This document shows positions 10,913 to 20,494 of a stretch of DNA of 64,000 nt, piece after piece. Each line of letters begins with the position of its first letter. Positions within the stretch are counted from its first letter, which is position 1. The DNA is taken from contig NZ_OBMR01000003.1 of the NCBI RefSeq assembly GCF_900218035.1, positions 276,924 to 340,923 on the forward strand, written 5' to 3'. The notes beneath the pieces are model-generated. The model did not search any database and had not been told where the DNA came from. It saw nothing but the letters and a program-made list of their open reading frames with translations. The position numbers were made by a program, and so were the translations under genes. Source of the DNA: Pseudobutyrivibrio ruminis DSM 9787 (GTDB taxonomy: Bacteria > Bacillota > Clostridia > Lachnospirales > Lachnospiraceae).

Positions 10913-10970
10913 CTGGAGCAGCTTTTGCCGAAGGCAAATATCCAATAGCTGCGACTGTCCTTGTTTATTA

Positions 10971-11006
10971 AAAAAGCTAGTCATGAGTATTCATGGCTAG
11001 CTTTTA
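10971..11006. terminator. Bidirectional terminator between gdhA and citrate synthase
   Basis: AAAAGCTAGTCATGA pairs with TCATGGCTAGCTTTT (one G-U pair) across GTAT. A-rich sequence on the left and T-rich sequence on the right let it serve both converging genes. Confidence 0.8.
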
Positions 11007-11015
11007 CTTTACGTT

Positions 11016-12389
11016 TTAATCTATTTTACGGTCTTCGATTGGAATGTATTTTTTGTGTGGGCATACTGTCATGTATGCAGGACGCATGATTTTGCCCTTG
11101 TGGCAAACTTCTTCCATGCGGTGAGCACTCCAACCAGCGATACGTGCGATGGCGAAAATAGGAGTGAAGAGCTCTCCTGGAATGCCAAGCATCTGATAAA
11201 CGAAGCCTGAGTAGAAATCCACGTTTGGTGAAACACCTTTGTAAATCTTGCGCTCCTCGGCGATTATCTTTGGAGCAAGACGAGCGACTGTTTCGTAGAG
11301 GTTGTATTCCTTTTCCATGCCTTTTTCAACGGCAAGCTTTTCTACGAAAGAGTGGAAGGTGATGGCACGAGGATCAGATACTGAGTAAATAGCATGTCCC
11401 ATACCATAGATAAGACCTGCGTTATCAAATGCTTCACCGTGAAGTAAGGCACGCAAGTATGTGCTAACTTCTTCTTCGTCTTCCCAATTATTAAGATGAG
11501 CTTTCATATCTTCAAACATGCGGACAACTTTGATGTTGGCACCACCGTGCTTTGGTCCCTTAAGAGAACCTAAAGCAGCTGCAATAGCAGCGTATGTATC
11601 TGTACCAGATGATGATACCAAGTGAGTGGTGAATGTAGAGTTGTTACCACCACCGTGCTCCATATGAAGAATAAGAGCAACATCAAGAAGCTTTGCCTCA
11701 AGTGGAGTGAACTTGCTATCAGGTCTCAGACAATGAAGAATATTCTCTGCAGTAGAGTATTCTGGCTTTGGCTGATGAATGATTAATGATGCGTCGTTGT
11801 AGTAATAGTCGTAGGCAGCATAGCTGTATACTGATAACAATGGGAAGCTGGCAATCAACTGCAAACATTGTCTAAGAACGTTTGGTTCAGATGTATCGTC
11901 TGCCTTCTCATCATTTGAATATAAAGCAAGTACTGATCTTGCAAGTGAGTTCATCATATCTTTAGATGGGCTCTTCATAATCATATCTCTTACGAAGTTT
12001 GGTGGAAGAGAGCGATAGCTTGCAAGAAGAGCTTTGAATTCTTCTAATTGTTCTTTGGTTGGGAGAGTGCCAAACAATAATAAGTATGTGCACTCTTCAA
12101 ATCCGAAGTGCTGCTCTAATGGAAGATTTTTAACTAAATCTTGAACATTGTAGCCTCTATAAAAAAGCTGACCATCACAAGGAACTTCTTTTCCGTCTAC
12201 AAATTTCTTTGAGTTAACCTCAGATATTTCTGTAATACCTACAAGTACACCCTTACCATTAAGATCACGAAGACCTCTTTTGACATCGTAGGTCGTATAT
12301 AAATCAGGATCTATATATGAGGATTTTTTCGAAAGCTCCGCAAGCTTTTCAAGCTCTGGAGTAATCTCGCTGAAATTATCAATTGCCAT
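11016..12389 (-). CDS. gltA: Citrate synthase
   Basis: This enzyme condenses oxaloacetate with acetyl-CoA; in a fermentative anaerobe it mainly feeds 2-oxoglutarate and hence glutamate. The 457-residue protein is read on the minus strand from the ATG at 12389, chosen because AAGGAGGA lies 9 bases before it; an ATG six bases earlier would be too close to that site. Family motifs include HMEHGGGNNSTFTTHLVSSSGTD, SLKGPKHGGANIKV and GMGHAIYSVSDPRA, with the catalytic histidines and aspartate. It is somewhat longer than short bacterial forms, with an N-terminal extension typical of clostridial enzymes. It converges on gdhA and diverges from pckA. Confidence 0.92.
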   Translation of the reverse strand: MAIDNFSEITPELEKLAELSKKSSYIDPDLYTTYDVKRGLRDLNGKGVLVGITEISEVNSKKFVDGKEVPCDGQLFYRGYNVQDLVKNLPLEQHFGFEECTYLLLFGTLPTKEQLEEFKALLASYRSLPPNFVRDMIMKSPSKDMMNSLARSVLALYSNDEKADDTSEPNVLRQCLQLIASFPLLSVYSYAAYDYYYNDASLIIHQPKPEYSTAENILHCLRPDSKFTPLEAKLLDVALILHMEHGGGNNSTFTTHLVSSSGTDTYAAIAAALGSLKGPKHGGANIKVVRMFEDMKAHLNNWEDEEEVSTYLRALLHGEAFDNAGLIYGMGHAIYSVSDPRAITFHSFVEKLAVEKGMEKEYNLYETVARLAPKIIAEERKIYKGVSPNVDFYSGFVYQMLGIPGELFTPIFAIARIAGWSAHRMEEVCHKGKIMRPAYMTVCPHKKYIPIEDRKID

Positions 12390-12433
12390 AAACATTTTCC
12401 TCCTTGTTTTTATCGGGTTCAGTTTCACACTTT

Positions 12434-12462
12434 AGTTTACTAAACTGTCTTTTATAACTCAA
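12434..12462 (-). promoter_or_regulatory. Probable citrate synthase promoter with palindrome
   Basis: On the minus strand TTGAGT and TAAACT are 17 bases apart, about 45-75 bases before the start. The -10 lies in the 13-bp palindrome AGTTTACTAAACT (12434-12446), a possible operator. The rest of the 12463-12598 interval is AT-rich with nothing else recognisable. Confidence 0.45.
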
Positions 12463-12598
12463 GGTTTATTGTGACATTTTTTTCAACAAGATTTCAAGAA
12501 AATATAGGCATATTTAAGAAAAAATTAATACATGGCAATCTGCCAAAAAATATCTCAGAAAATTGTATAGATTTGAAAACAATTTTTGCTCAAAAAGA

Positions 12599-12627
12599 TT
12601 GACTTTATTTTAACAAAAATTTAAAAT
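12599..12627 (+). promoter_or_regulatory. Probable pckA promoter
   Basis: TTGACT (12599-12604) and TAAAAT (12622-12627) are 17 bases apart, a near-consensus sigma-A promoter with an AT-rich spacer. It predicts a leader of about 75 bases that contains a GGGGGG run near 12668. Confidence 0.6.
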
Positions 12628-12709
12628 GATAATCAGCGAAAATTAGTTTTTATCCAATAAACAAATTGGGGGGACTAATAATTTAAATTAGAAAAGTGAG
12701 GTAAGACAG

Positions 12710-14323
12710 ATGGCTAATGTTGATTTGACAAAGTATGGTATCACAGGGGCAACAGAAGTTGTATATAACCCATCATACGAGCAGTTGTTTGAAGACGAGA
12801 CAAAATCAGATCTTACAGGCTACGAAGTAGGTAAGGTTACAGAGCTTGGCGCTGTAAATGTTATGACAGGTATTTATACAGGTCGTTCACCTAAAGACAA
12901 ATTTATCGTAATGGATGAGACATCAAAGGATACAGTATGGTGGACAACACCAGAATATCCTAACGACAACCACCCAGCTTCAGAGGAAGCTTGGAAGGCA
13001 TGTAAGGAACTTGCAGTTAAGGAACTTTCTAATAAGAAACTCTACGTTGTAGATGGTTTCTGTGGAGCTAACAAGGACACACGTCTTGCGGTTAGATTTA
13101 TTATGGAAGTTGCTTGGCAGGCACACTTTGTAAAGAACATGTTCATCCGTCCTACAGAGGAAGAGCTTGCAAACTTTGAGCCAGATTTCATCGTTTACAA
13201 TGCATCAAAGGCTAAGGTTGAGAACTTCAAGGAGCTTGGACTTAACTCTGAGACAGCAGTTCTTTTCAACGTAACAAGCAAAGAGCAGGTTATTCTTAAT
13301 ACATGGTATGGTGGAGAGATGAAGAAGGGTCTCTTCTCTATGCAGAACTACTTCCTTCCACTTAAGGGCATGGCTTCAATGCACTGCTCAGCTAACACAG
13401 ATATGGATGGAAAGCACACAGCTATTTTCTTCGGTCTTTCTGGTACAGGTAAGACTACACTTTCTACAGATCCAAAGCGTCTCCTTATTGGTGATGATGA
13501 GCATGGTTGGGATGACAACGGTGTATTCAACCTTGAGGGTGGATGCTATGCAAAGGTTATCGGACTTGACAAAGAGTCTGAGCCAGATATCTACAACGCA
13601 ATCAAGAGAAATGCTCTTCTTGAGAACGTTACAGTTGCTGATGATGGCAAGATTGATTTTGATGACAAGAGCGTTACAGAGAACACTCGTGTATCTTACC
13701 CAATCGAGTTCATCGACAAGATTGCACAGAAGGTAAACAAGGTTTCTTCTGGTCCAGATGCTGACAATGTTATCTTCCTTTCAGCAGATGCATTCGGAGT
13801 ACTTCCTCCAGTATCTATTCTTACACCAGAGCAGACTAAGTATTACTTCCTTTCAGGATTTACAGCTAAGCTTGCTGGTACAGAGCGTGGTATCACAGAG
13901 CCAACACCTACATTCTCAGCTTGCTTCGGACAGGCATTCCTTGAGTTACATCCTACAAAGTACGCTGAGGAGCTTGTTAAGAAGATGGAGAAGTCTGGTG
14001 CAAAGGCTTACCTTGTTAACACAGGTTGGAACGGAACAGGCAAGAGAATCTCTATCAAAGATACAAGAGGTATCATCGATGCAATCCTTTCTGGCGATGT
14101 TCTTAAGGCACCTACAAAGAAGATTCCATTCTTCGATTTCGAGGTACCAACAGAGCTTCCAGGAGTTGATCCAGCAATCCTTGATCCTAGAGATACATAT
14201 GCAAATGCTTCTGAGTGGGAAGAGAAGGCTAAGGACTTAGCTGCACGTTTCCAGAAGAACTTCAAGAAGTATGAGACAAACGAAGCTGGTAAGGCACTTG
14301 TTTCTGCAGGTCCACAGTTATAG
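12710..14323 (+). CDS. pckA: Phosphoenolpyruvate carboxykinase (ATP)
   Basis: PckA interconverts oxaloacetate and PEP with ATP/ADP; in gut anaerobes it often runs in the carboxylating direction to make oxaloacetate. The 537-residue length is normal for the ATP-type family. The kinase loop [11 protein letters not shown] (near residue 243) and the metal/nucleotide segment [24 protein letters not shown] are present, with GRSPKDKF near the N-terminus and an [11 protein letters not shown] segment near the C-terminus. GTGAGG precedes the ATG. Codon bias is as strong as in gdhA. It has its own promoter and terminator and is a single-gene unit. Confidence 0.96.
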   Translation: MANVDLTKYGITGATEVVYNPSYEQLFEDETKSDLTGYEVGKVTELGAVNVMTGIYTGRSPKDKFIVMDETSKDTVWWTTPEYPNDNHPASEEAWKACKELAVKELSNKKLYVVDGFCGANKDTRLAVRFIMEVAWQAHFVKNMFIRPTEEELANFEPDFIVYNASKAKVENFKELGLNSETAVLFNVTSKEQVILNTWYGGEMKKGLFSMQNYFLPLKGMASMHCSANTDMDGKHTAIFFGLSGTGKTTLSTDPKRLLIGDDEHGWDDNGVFNLEGGCYAKVIGLDKESEPDIYNAIKRNALLENVTVADDGKIDFDDKSVTENTRVSYPIEFIDKIAQKVNKVSSGPDADNVIFLSADAFGVLPPVSILTPEQTKYYFLSGFTAKLAGTERGITEPTPTFSACFGQAFLELHPTKYAEELVKKMEKSGAKAYLVNTGWNGTGKRISIKDTRGIIDAILSGDVLKAPTKKIPFFDFEVPTELPGVDPAILDPRDTYANASEWEEKAKDLAARFQKNFKKYETNEAGKALVSAGPQL

Positions 14324-14348
14324 AATATAATCTATATTTAATAAACAA

Positions 14349-14385
14349 AGGTCCAGAGTTAAAAAACACTCTGGACCTCTTTTTG
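14349..14385 (+). terminator. Rho-independent terminator after pckA
   Basis: AGGTCCAGAGT (14349-14359) pairs perfectly with ACTCTGGACCT (14368-14378), followed by CTTTTT. Confidence 0.88.
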
Positions 14386-14435
14386 TGAAAAATCAGTTCT
14401 TTATTTTATCACAAATCTGTTGTAATATAATTTCA

Positions 14436-14686
14436 GGTAGTAAACATACCGACTTTATTTCTAACCTGGGATGTACGATTTAACTTATCCTTTTTGAACC
14501 TACATTTACTTTAAACGGAATGCCTATATTTCTAATTGGCTGTCAGGCCTTCATTGCGCAGAGGAAGACAAAAAATTAGTTGCGGCGATCCACCTAGCTA
14601 GAGCTAGGAGTCAATTGATAGGCCCGGCACTCTGGGTTAGATTCTTTAGAATTTAAAACACCTTGTGTATCACAAGGTGTTTTTTA
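14436..14686 (+). ncRNA. Structured small RNA gene of about 250 nt with its own promoter and terminator
   Basis: A -10 box TATAAT at 14426-14431 predicts an RNA start near 14436. A closing helix forms between CTAACCTGGG (14461-14470) and TCTGGGTTAG (14631-14640) with G-U pairs. Inside, GCCTAT pairs with ATAGGC, AATTGGCT with AGTCAATT, and CCTAGC-TAGA-GCTAGG makes a hairpin near 14593-14608. AACACCTTGTG-TAT-CACAAGGTGTT plus a T-run (14656-14686) is a strong terminator. There is no coding frame. Size and shape suggest a conserved housekeeping RNA; 6S RNA and the raiA-motif RNA are the classes I considered, but the large 5' side of the internal loop is not typical of 6S. The class is unresolved. 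Confidence 0.65.
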
Positions 14687-14693
14687 TTTTGCG

Positions 14694-15338
14694 TTTAAAC
14701 TACTCCCTGTCATCAATGAGATTGAGTGCAGCTCCCTGACCCCTTGCGGGCCGTGGCCCCCTGGCTCCCCCTGGGACGATTTCGCGAATATTATAGTTTT
14801 TCTTAGCACAAGAGGTGAACATACAGCAGGTGTCTTATTGAGGGATGAACTTTTTCTGAATCTGTATAGGATGGGACGGACACTTCATAACTACAAATAT
14901 GGATTCAAAAAGCTATGGTACCTTGGGTTCATATTACATTCGTTAAGCAGAACTTAAAAAGAGATATTTGTATAGATGAGCACCGTGGCACATTCAACGT
15001 CCTGTTTCAAGTGACCACTGCTGCCGCCGTCCTAGCGGCAGCTGCTCATCTATATCAAATATCTCTTTTTGTTCTACTAAACTCATTCCAAAATCACCCA
15101 AAGGTTACCATAGTTTTTTGAATCCATATATATACCAAGAGCTGAGTGTCCGTCCTTATACATACAGATTCAGAAAATGTACAGACCTGCAAAAGACTCC
15201 TGCAAGTAATGTATGTGAACCTTGTGCTTAGAAAAACATAATATTCATGCGATGTCCCAGGGGGAGCCAGGGGGCCACGGCCCGCAAGGGGTCAGGGAGC
15301 TGGAGCCATTGTGTGGAAATGACAGGGAGTAGTTTAAA
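14694..15338 (+). repeat. Giant imperfect hairpin element E1 (645 bp)
   Basis: The whole element folds on itself. The outer 20 bp (14694-14713 with 15319-15338) and a GC-rich 48-bp block (14730-14777 with 15254-15301) are perfectly complementary, and pairing continues inward with scattered mismatches to 14982/15043. The 60-nt apex holds a GTGG/CCAC helix and the hairpin CTGCCGC-CGTCCTA-GCGGCAG (15021-15041). There is no credible protein gene. It starts 8 bases after the small-RNA terminator and ends 65 bases before the BrkB-type gene. It shares ordered motifs with the elements at 32728 and 63829. The strand given is that of the apex orientation. It could be a structural RNA gene or a foldback mobile element. 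Confidence 0.85.
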
Positions 15339-15403
15339 TACATATTAACCTCTTTTAAAAGGGGCGCGGGTTTGGTAAAATTTGGGATTAAGAGGAGATT
15401 ATT

Positions 15404-16258
15404 ATGTGGACTTTTTTAGGTTATGGAAAGACATATTTAGATAAATGCGGAAGGGATAATATCGGTGCCTATGCGGCGCAGACGGCATATTTTATGATTA
15501 TGTCGGCTATTCCTTTTATGATGCTTTTGGTTTGGATTGCAGGTTATGTGCCTTCCATAAATGAGTACATGAATGAGCTTGTTTTTGATGTGCTTCCAGA
15601 AACATTTCTGCCATATATGGAAAGGGTTATCAGGCTTGTTACACAGGCGTCAGTTGGTGCTATTTCTATTTCTGCGGTGATGGCAATCTGGTCATCAGGA
15701 AAAGCTTTTCAGAATCTTATGGTAGGCCTTAATCAGGTGAACAAAATAGAAGAGACTAGAAATTGGTTCGGAAGAAGATTAAGAGCAGTTTTTTATACTC
15801 TTGTTTTGTTGTTTGTGATTGTTGTAATCATGCTTATGCTTGTATTTACACAAAAGCTTCAGTACTATGCTAAAAACTATTATGGTTTCCTTGCATATGT
15901 AGTTGGTATTCGTCCGTTATTCAGAGGGATATTTGTATTTATCTTTTTGGTTATCGTATTTACGTTTTTATTTACCGTGTTACCAAATAAAAACCTTACA
16001 TTCTTTAGTCAGCTGCCAGGAGGTATTATTTGTGCCGCTAGTTGGTATGTATTCAGTATGCTGCTTGCTATATGGGTTAAGATATTCAATAACTTTTCAA
16101 TGTATGGCGCCTTTGCAACTATGATGATGTTTATGTTCTGGCTGTATTTTTGTATGTATTTCATGCTGATGGCTGCTGAGGCAAATGTTTTCTTCAAAGA
16201 AGCATTTGGATTGGCGTGGGATAATTTTATAAGGAAAATTAAAGAAGGATCTTTATAA
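15404..16258 (+). CDS. YihY/BrkB family inner-membrane protein
   Basis: The 284-residue protein has six predicted membrane segments and the family hallmarks: an N-terminal amphipathic region followed by AAQTAYFMIMSAIPFMMLL, the central SISAVMAIWSSGKAFQNLMVGLNQV near residue 88, and the C-terminal YGAFATMMMFMFWLYFCMYFMLMAAEANV. The family was once called RNase BN in error; its real function is unknown and probably concerns transport or the envelope. AAGAGGAG before the ATG supports the start. It is flanked by giant hairpin E1 upstream and a bidirectional terminator downstream. Confidence 0.85.
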   Translation: MWTFLGYGKTYLDKCGRDNIGAYAAQTAYFMIMSAIPFMMLLVWIAGYVPSINEYMNELVFDVLPETFLPYMERVIRLVTQASVGAISISAVMAIWSSGKAFQNLMVGLNQVNKIEETRNWFGRRLRAVFYTLVLLFVIVVIMLMLVFTQKLQYYAKNYYGFLAYVVGIRPLFRGIFVFIFLVIVFTFLFTVLPNKNLTFFSQLPGGIICAASWYVFSMLLAIWVKIFNNFSMYGAFATMMMFMFWLYFCMYFMLMAAEANVFFKEAFGLAWDNFIRKIKEGSL

Positions 16259-16297
16259 AAAAGAAGGACAGTGATTAATCACTGTCCCTTTCTTTTT
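16256..16297. terminator. Bidirectional terminator between the BrkB-type gene and the chemoreceptor gene
   Basis: The near-perfect palindrome GGACAGTGATT/AATCACTGTCC at 16266-16287 is flanked by A-rich sequence on the left and T-rich sequence on the right, serving both converging genes. Confidence 0.8.
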
Positions 16298-18104
16298 ATT
16301 CGTCCATTTGGAATTGATTTACAATGTCTGTTAAAGCGTCGATAGCCTGCTTTGTGTCGCCGACCTTGTCGTTTACATCCACTGTACCATTTACAATATT
16401 TGTTGTTTTCTCTGCAATGTCGTATACGCCGTTTGCAGATTCATTTACTGTCGCGTTGATGTGTTCGATTGTTTCTGAAATGTGAGCAATAGAACCTGTA
16501 AGCTGTTCAACACCCTCGCTGATTGAGCTCATGCTAGAGTGGAATACTTCTGCGTCAGCGTAGTACTGTTCGGATACCTTACTGAATCCTTCGTAATCAA
16601 CCAATACGTTTTCCTCAAGGAAAGTAGTGGTTTCTTCGAGGCAGTTTGACATGTCTGCTACAGCATTATTTACTGCGGATACAATATTATCGATGTTTGA
16701 CACAGCATCGCTGGTTTGATTTGCAAGATTTCCGATTTCTGTAGCTACAACTGAGAAACCGCGTCCTGCATCACCAGCACGGGCAGCTTCAATGGAAGCG
16801 TTAAGTGCTAGAAGAGAAGTCTGAGACGAAATCTGCATGATTGTGCTTGTAAGCTCGTTTATCTTTTCTACAGCCTTTGCATTTTCCATAGCTGTGTTAG
16901 TTTGCTGTCTAACATTGTTGTAAGTTTCTTTTGTCTTGTTTGAAGCTTGAATTGTGGAAGCTTGTAACTGCTGGGCTCTAGACATAATATCCTGAGAAAG
17001 GTTAGCGCCGTACTGAGCCATAGAATCAATGCTTGCAGCTTCATCTTTAATAGTAATTACATTCTGATTAATTTCATCTGTAGCAGCAGAAGTTTCTTCC
17101 ATAGATGCTGCAATTTCCTGTGTAGTAGCAGAGTTGTCGGAGCACATTGTGTTAACATTATTGGCTGTTGATGTGAGTCCGTCTACATTATCATTGATAC
17201 GACTTTCTGTATCAGTGATGTTTACAACCATATCTCTAAGGGAATTGCGCATAAGGCTAACTGAACGAGTGATTTCACCTATTTCGTCCTTTCGTTTCAT
17301 AAGCGCATCGGCATTACCTGTCTTTCTGAAATCAAGATGGGCTGTATGGTCAATAATGTCAGTAATAGTTGCAAGTGGGCTAAGCATTGTTCTAATAAGG
17401 ATAAAGAACAATACTGCAGACGCAATAATTACTATAATAAGTAGTAATGACATAGCTGAAATAAGCTTGTTAACTGGAGCCATAATTAAATCATAGTCAC
17501 CAGTTACAACAACAATATTTCCTGCGGCAGTAAAAGCGTAGCCTGCATAATGCTTAGTTCCTTCATAATTATATTTGAGAGAACCACTTCCAATTTCTTC
17601 TGGAGTCTCACCAGCCTGAATTCGCGCTACTAAATCATCGATTGCTGTGTTATCGATTGGATTGCCAATCTTATCTAAGGTTGGGTGATATAGCATTAAG
17701 CCTTCATTGGATACATAGTAAGCATAAGAACCGTCAACACCAGTGATGTTGACTGTGCCTAATGCCACATCAAGAGTATCGAACATAGATTGCTTCTTTT
17801 CAGTAGGGTAAGATTTTAGCTGAGAAATAAGATATTTTTCAACTACGATACCATTTAAATCGCTATAACCTTCAATAGTAGTGTTGTGAGCTGTAGTTTC
17901 CATTGTAGTGTTAATTGCAATGGCTGCCACCTCTGCAAGGTTTTGTGTGTAGTTATCGTAGGTATTTGTTAGAGTAGACCTTGAGTTGTTAAGAGTGAGG
18001 ATTCCAATCACGCTCAAAATAACCGTAAGAGCAGTGATAATAGTTAGAACCATTTTAAAAACCATTGAATGAACAAAGGAAAACCTTTTTGTTGACTTTT
18101 TCAT
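16296..18104 (-). CDS. Methyl-accepting chemotaxis protein
   Basis: The 602-residue receptor has TM1 at about residues 14-38, an extracellular sensor of about 170 residues that looks like a double-Cache domain ([25 protein letters not shown]), TM2 at about 210-235, a HAMP linker with [18 protein letters not shown], and a long cytoplasmic signalling coiled coil. The hairpin tip [33 protein letters not shown] binds CheA/CheW. AGGAGGA precedes the ATG on the minus strand. The neighbours are unrelated, so it is probably an orphan receptor. The ligand cannot be told; Cache receptors often bind amino or carboxylic acids. The cell is probably motile. Confidence 0.92.
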   Translation of the reverse strand: MKKSTKRFSFVHSMVFKMVLTIITALTVILSVIGILTLNNSRSTLTNTYDNYTQNLAEVAAIAINTTMETTAHNTTIEGYSDLNGIVVEKYLISQLKSYPTEKKQSMFDTLDVALGTVNITGVDGSYAYYVSNEGLMLYHPTLDKIGNPIDNTAIDDLVARIQAGETPEEIGSGSLKYNYEGTKHYAGYAFTAAGNIVVVTGDYDLIMAPVNKLISAMSLLLIIVIIASAVLFFILIRTMLSPLATITDIIDHTAHLDFRKTGNADALMKRKDEIGEITRSVSLMRNSLRDMVVNITDTESRINDNVDGLTSTANNVNTMCSDNSATTQEIAASMEETSAATDEINQNVITIKDEAASIDSMAQYGANLSQDIMSRAQQLQASTIQASNKTKETYNNVRQQTNTAMENAKAVEKINELTSTIMQISSQTSLLALNASIEAARAGDAGRGFSVVATEIGNLANQTSDAVSNIDNIVSAVNNAVADMSNCLEETTTFLEENVLVDYEGFSKVSEQYYADAEVFHSSMSSISEGVEQLTGSIAHISETIEHINATVNESANGVYDIAEKTTNIVNGTVDVNDKVGDTKQAIDALTDIVNQFQMDE

Positions 18105-18223
18105 TTTACATTCCTCCTAAAAACAGTAAACAATTCGGAATTATAGCACAAAACAAAATAGAAATAAATTATATTGTGTGAAATATAACGCTTTTTGTAA
18201 TAGAATTTTTTTATAATAGATTT

Positions 18224-18252
18224 TTGCTTATAAGGTGTATTTATGCTATTAT
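18224..18252 (+). promoter_or_regulatory. Probable queA promoter
   Basis: TTGCTT (18224-18229) and TATTAT (18247-18252) are 17 bases apart, 38 bases before the queA start. Confidence 0.5.
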
Positions 18253-18289
18253 CTATTGGAAAAATAAGATTTAGTTTTAAGGATTTATC

Positions 18290-19327
18290 ATGAAAGTAAA
18301 GGATTTTGATTACGATCTTCCTGAGGAGCTTATCGCTCAGGATCCACTTGAAAAAAGAAGTAATTCAAGGCTTATGGTCTTGGATAAAAATACTGGAGAA
18401 ACATTTCATCGTCATTTCTATGACATCAAAGATTATTTAAAGCCAGGTGATTGCCTGGTTATCAATAACACAAAAGTTATCCCAGCAAGATTATATGGTG
18501 CCAGAGTTGGTTCTGGCGGAAAAGTTGAGATTCTCCTTTTGAAGCGCATTAGCGACAATCAGTGGGAGTGTCTTGTAAAGCCAGGCAAAAAGGCTCGTCC
18601 AGGAATGGAAATATCATTTGGCGATGGACTTTTAATGGGTAAGATTATCGATATCGTTGATGAGGGTAATCGTATTATTGAGTTTTCATATGAGGGAATA
18701 TTTGAGGAGATTCTCGACAAATTAGGAGAGATGCCACTTCCACCATACATTACTCATAAGCTTCAGGACAGGGACAGATATCAGACTGTCTATGCTAAGT
18801 ACGATGGCTCGGCAGCTGCTCCTACAGCAGGCCTTCACTTCACACCGGAGCTTCTTGATGAAGTGAGAGCTATGGGGGTTAAGATTGCTGAGGTTACTCT
18901 TCATGTAGGTCTCGGTACATTCCGTCCTGTAAAAGAGGAGGAAGTTCTTGAGCATCATATGCATTCTGAGTACTATGAGCTCAATCAGGAAGCCTGCGAT
19001 ATTATTAATGAAACAAAGGCTAACGGAGGCAGAATTATTTCTGTTGGAACAACAAGTACACGTACACTTGAGTCTGCAGCTGAGGCAGGAAAGCCTCTTA
19101 CACCAAAGAGCGGTTGGACTCAGATTTTCATTTATCCTGGATACGAGTTTAAGGTAATAGATGGACTTATCACTAATTTCCATCTTCCACAGTCAACACT
19201 TATCATGCTTGTTTCGGCTTTAGCAGGCAGAGAGCATGTGCTTAAAGCATACGAAGAAGCAGTTCAGGAAAGATACAGATTTTTCTCTTTTGGAGATGCG
19301 ATGTTAATTACAGATTTATCTAAATAA
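18290..19327 (+). CDS. queA: S-adenosylmethionine:tRNA ribosyltransferase-isomerase
   Basis: QueA transfers and isomerises the ribosyl part of SAM onto preQ1-modified tRNA to form epoxyqueuosine. The 345-residue length matches the family. Diagnostic segments are [23 protein letters not shown] at the N-terminus, [14 protein letters not shown] near residue 58, [14 protein letters not shown] near 182 and [17 protein letters not shown] near the end. It begins with the ATG at 18290, shortly after a plausible promoter. It is followed by pheS after about 95 bases, in which TTGGCC-ACA-GGCCAA forms a small hairpin. Confidence 0.95.
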   Translation: MKVKDFDYDLPEELIAQDPLEKRSNSRLMVLDKNTGETFHRHFYDIKDYLKPGDCLVINNTKVIPARLYGARVGSGGKVEILLLKRISDNQWECLVKPGKKARPGMEISFGDGLLMGKIIDIVDEGNRIIEFSYEGIFEEILDKLGEMPLPPYITHKLQDRDRYQTVYAKYDGSAAAPTAGLHFTPELLDEVRAMGVKIAEVTLHVGLGTFRPVKEEEVLEHHMHSEYYELNQEACDIINETKANGGRIISVGTTSTRTLESAAEAGKPLTPKSGWTQIFIYPGYEFKVIDGLITNFHLPQSTLIMLVSALAGREHVLKAYEEAVQERYRFFSFGDAMLITDLSK

Positions 19328-19423
19328 TTAAGCGCATTTTCCTTGAATTCAAGAGAAATAAAAGCTAAAATTTTGATTTAGTAGTATTGGCCACAGGCCA
19401 AAATTTAGTTTACGGAGGAAGCC

Positions 19424-20479
19424 ATGATAGATATCATATCTGAATTGAGCACAAAGTTTGAAGAAGAGCTTCAGAACATCAAAAATTCTGAAGAACTTGA
19501 AAATATACGTGTTTCATACTTAGGTAAAAAAGGTAGTGTTACAGCTGCAATGAAGGAAATGGGCAAGCTTTCTGTTGAAGAAAAGAAAGAGTTTGGCCAG
19601 AAGATTAACGTATTAAAAAATACTGTTGCTGACAAGATTGCTGAAAAGAAAGAAGAAATCGCAGCACTTGAGCTCCAAAAGGAAATTGACAAGGTTCCTG
19701 AGTTTGATATTTCACTTCCAGAGCATTTTGAGCAGGGAAGTTATCATCCAATCACACTTGTACAGCGTCAGTGCGAAACTATCTTTAAGTCTATGGGCTT
19801 TACTGTTGAGGATTATAGCGAAGTAGTTACTGATTATGAGTGTTTCGAATCTGTAAATATTCCAAAGTATCACCCAGCTCGTGATATGCAGGATACATAT
19901 TATCTTGAAAATGGACAGCTTCTTAAGTCTCAGACAACAGCTGCACAGAACGCTATCTATAAAAAGTATCGTAAGCAGCTTATCGAGGATGGTACACCTA
20001 TCAAGGCTATCTTCCCAGGACGTTGCTTCAGAAACGAGGCTACAGATGCTTGCCACGAAAACACATTCTTCCAGATGGAAGGTGTTATGGTTGGAAAGGA
20101 TATCTCTATTTCAAACCTTATCTACTTCATGAAGACAATGCTTTCAGAAGTATTTAGACGTGATATAAAGGTTCGTCTTCGTCCAGGATTCTTCCCATTT
20201 GTGGAGCCTGGTTTCGAGCTTGATATCAACTGCCTTAACTGTGGCGGTAAGGGCTGCCCATCATGCAAGCACTCTGGATGGCTTGAGCTTTGCCCATGCG
20301 GTATGGTTCATCCAAAGGTTCTTGAAGAGGGTGGTATCGATCCTGACAAGTACACTGGCTTTGCTTTTGGACTTGGTCTTACAAGACTTGCAATGATGAA
20401 ATACGGAATTAAAGACATTCGTGATCTGAACAGCGGAAATCTTTCAAGCTTAGCTCAGTTCACTGATGATGAGCAGTAA
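19424..20479 (+). CDS. pheS: Phenylalanine-tRNA ligase alpha subunit
   Basis: PheS carries the catalytic class II core of the alpha2-beta2 phenylalanyl-tRNA synthetase. The 351-residue protein has the N-terminal coiled-coil arm (residues 1-90, including VSYLGKKGSVTAAMKEMG), then motif 1 (HPITLVQRQCETIF), motif 2 (FPGRCFRNEATDACHENTFFQMEG) and motif 3 (GLGLTRLAMMKYGI). A Cys-rich insert CLNCGGKGCPSCKHSGWLELCPCG at about 265-290 resembles a zinc site. CGGAGGA precedes the ATG. The 19330-19423 leader carries only a short hairpin, with no T-box. It is 15 bases from pheT. Confidence 0.96.
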   Translation: MIDIISELSTKFEEELQNIKNSEELENIRVSYLGKKGSVTAAMKEMGKLSVEEKKEFGQKINVLKNTVADKIAEKKEEIAALELQKEIDKVPEFDISLPEHFEQGSYHPITLVQRQCETIFKSMGFTVEDYSEVVTDYECFESVNIPKYHPARDMQDTYYLENGQLLKSQTTAAQNAIYKKYRKQLIEDGTPIKAIFPGRCFRNEATDACHENTFFQMEGVMVGKDISISNLIYFMKTMLSEVFRRDIKVRLRPGFFPFVEPGFELDINCLNCGGKGCPSCKHSGWLELCPCGMVHPKVLEEGGIDPDKYTGFAFGLGLTRLAMMKYGIKDIRDLNSGNLSSLAQFTDDEQ

Positions 20480-20494
20480 GGGAGGACTATAACC

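Noticed and set aside
14983..15042. Integron attC, IS200/IS605-type hairpin or retron msr-msd for the giant hairpins
   Set aside because: There is no transposase, integrase or reverse transcriptase nearby, and the arms are far longer than attC or REP elements. I cannot exclude a trans-mobilised MITE.
14915..15121. A 68-codon open frame inside giant hairpin E1
   Set aside because: It spans the apex and both arms of the foldback, has no ribosome site and no protein-like composition; it is an accident of the palindrome.
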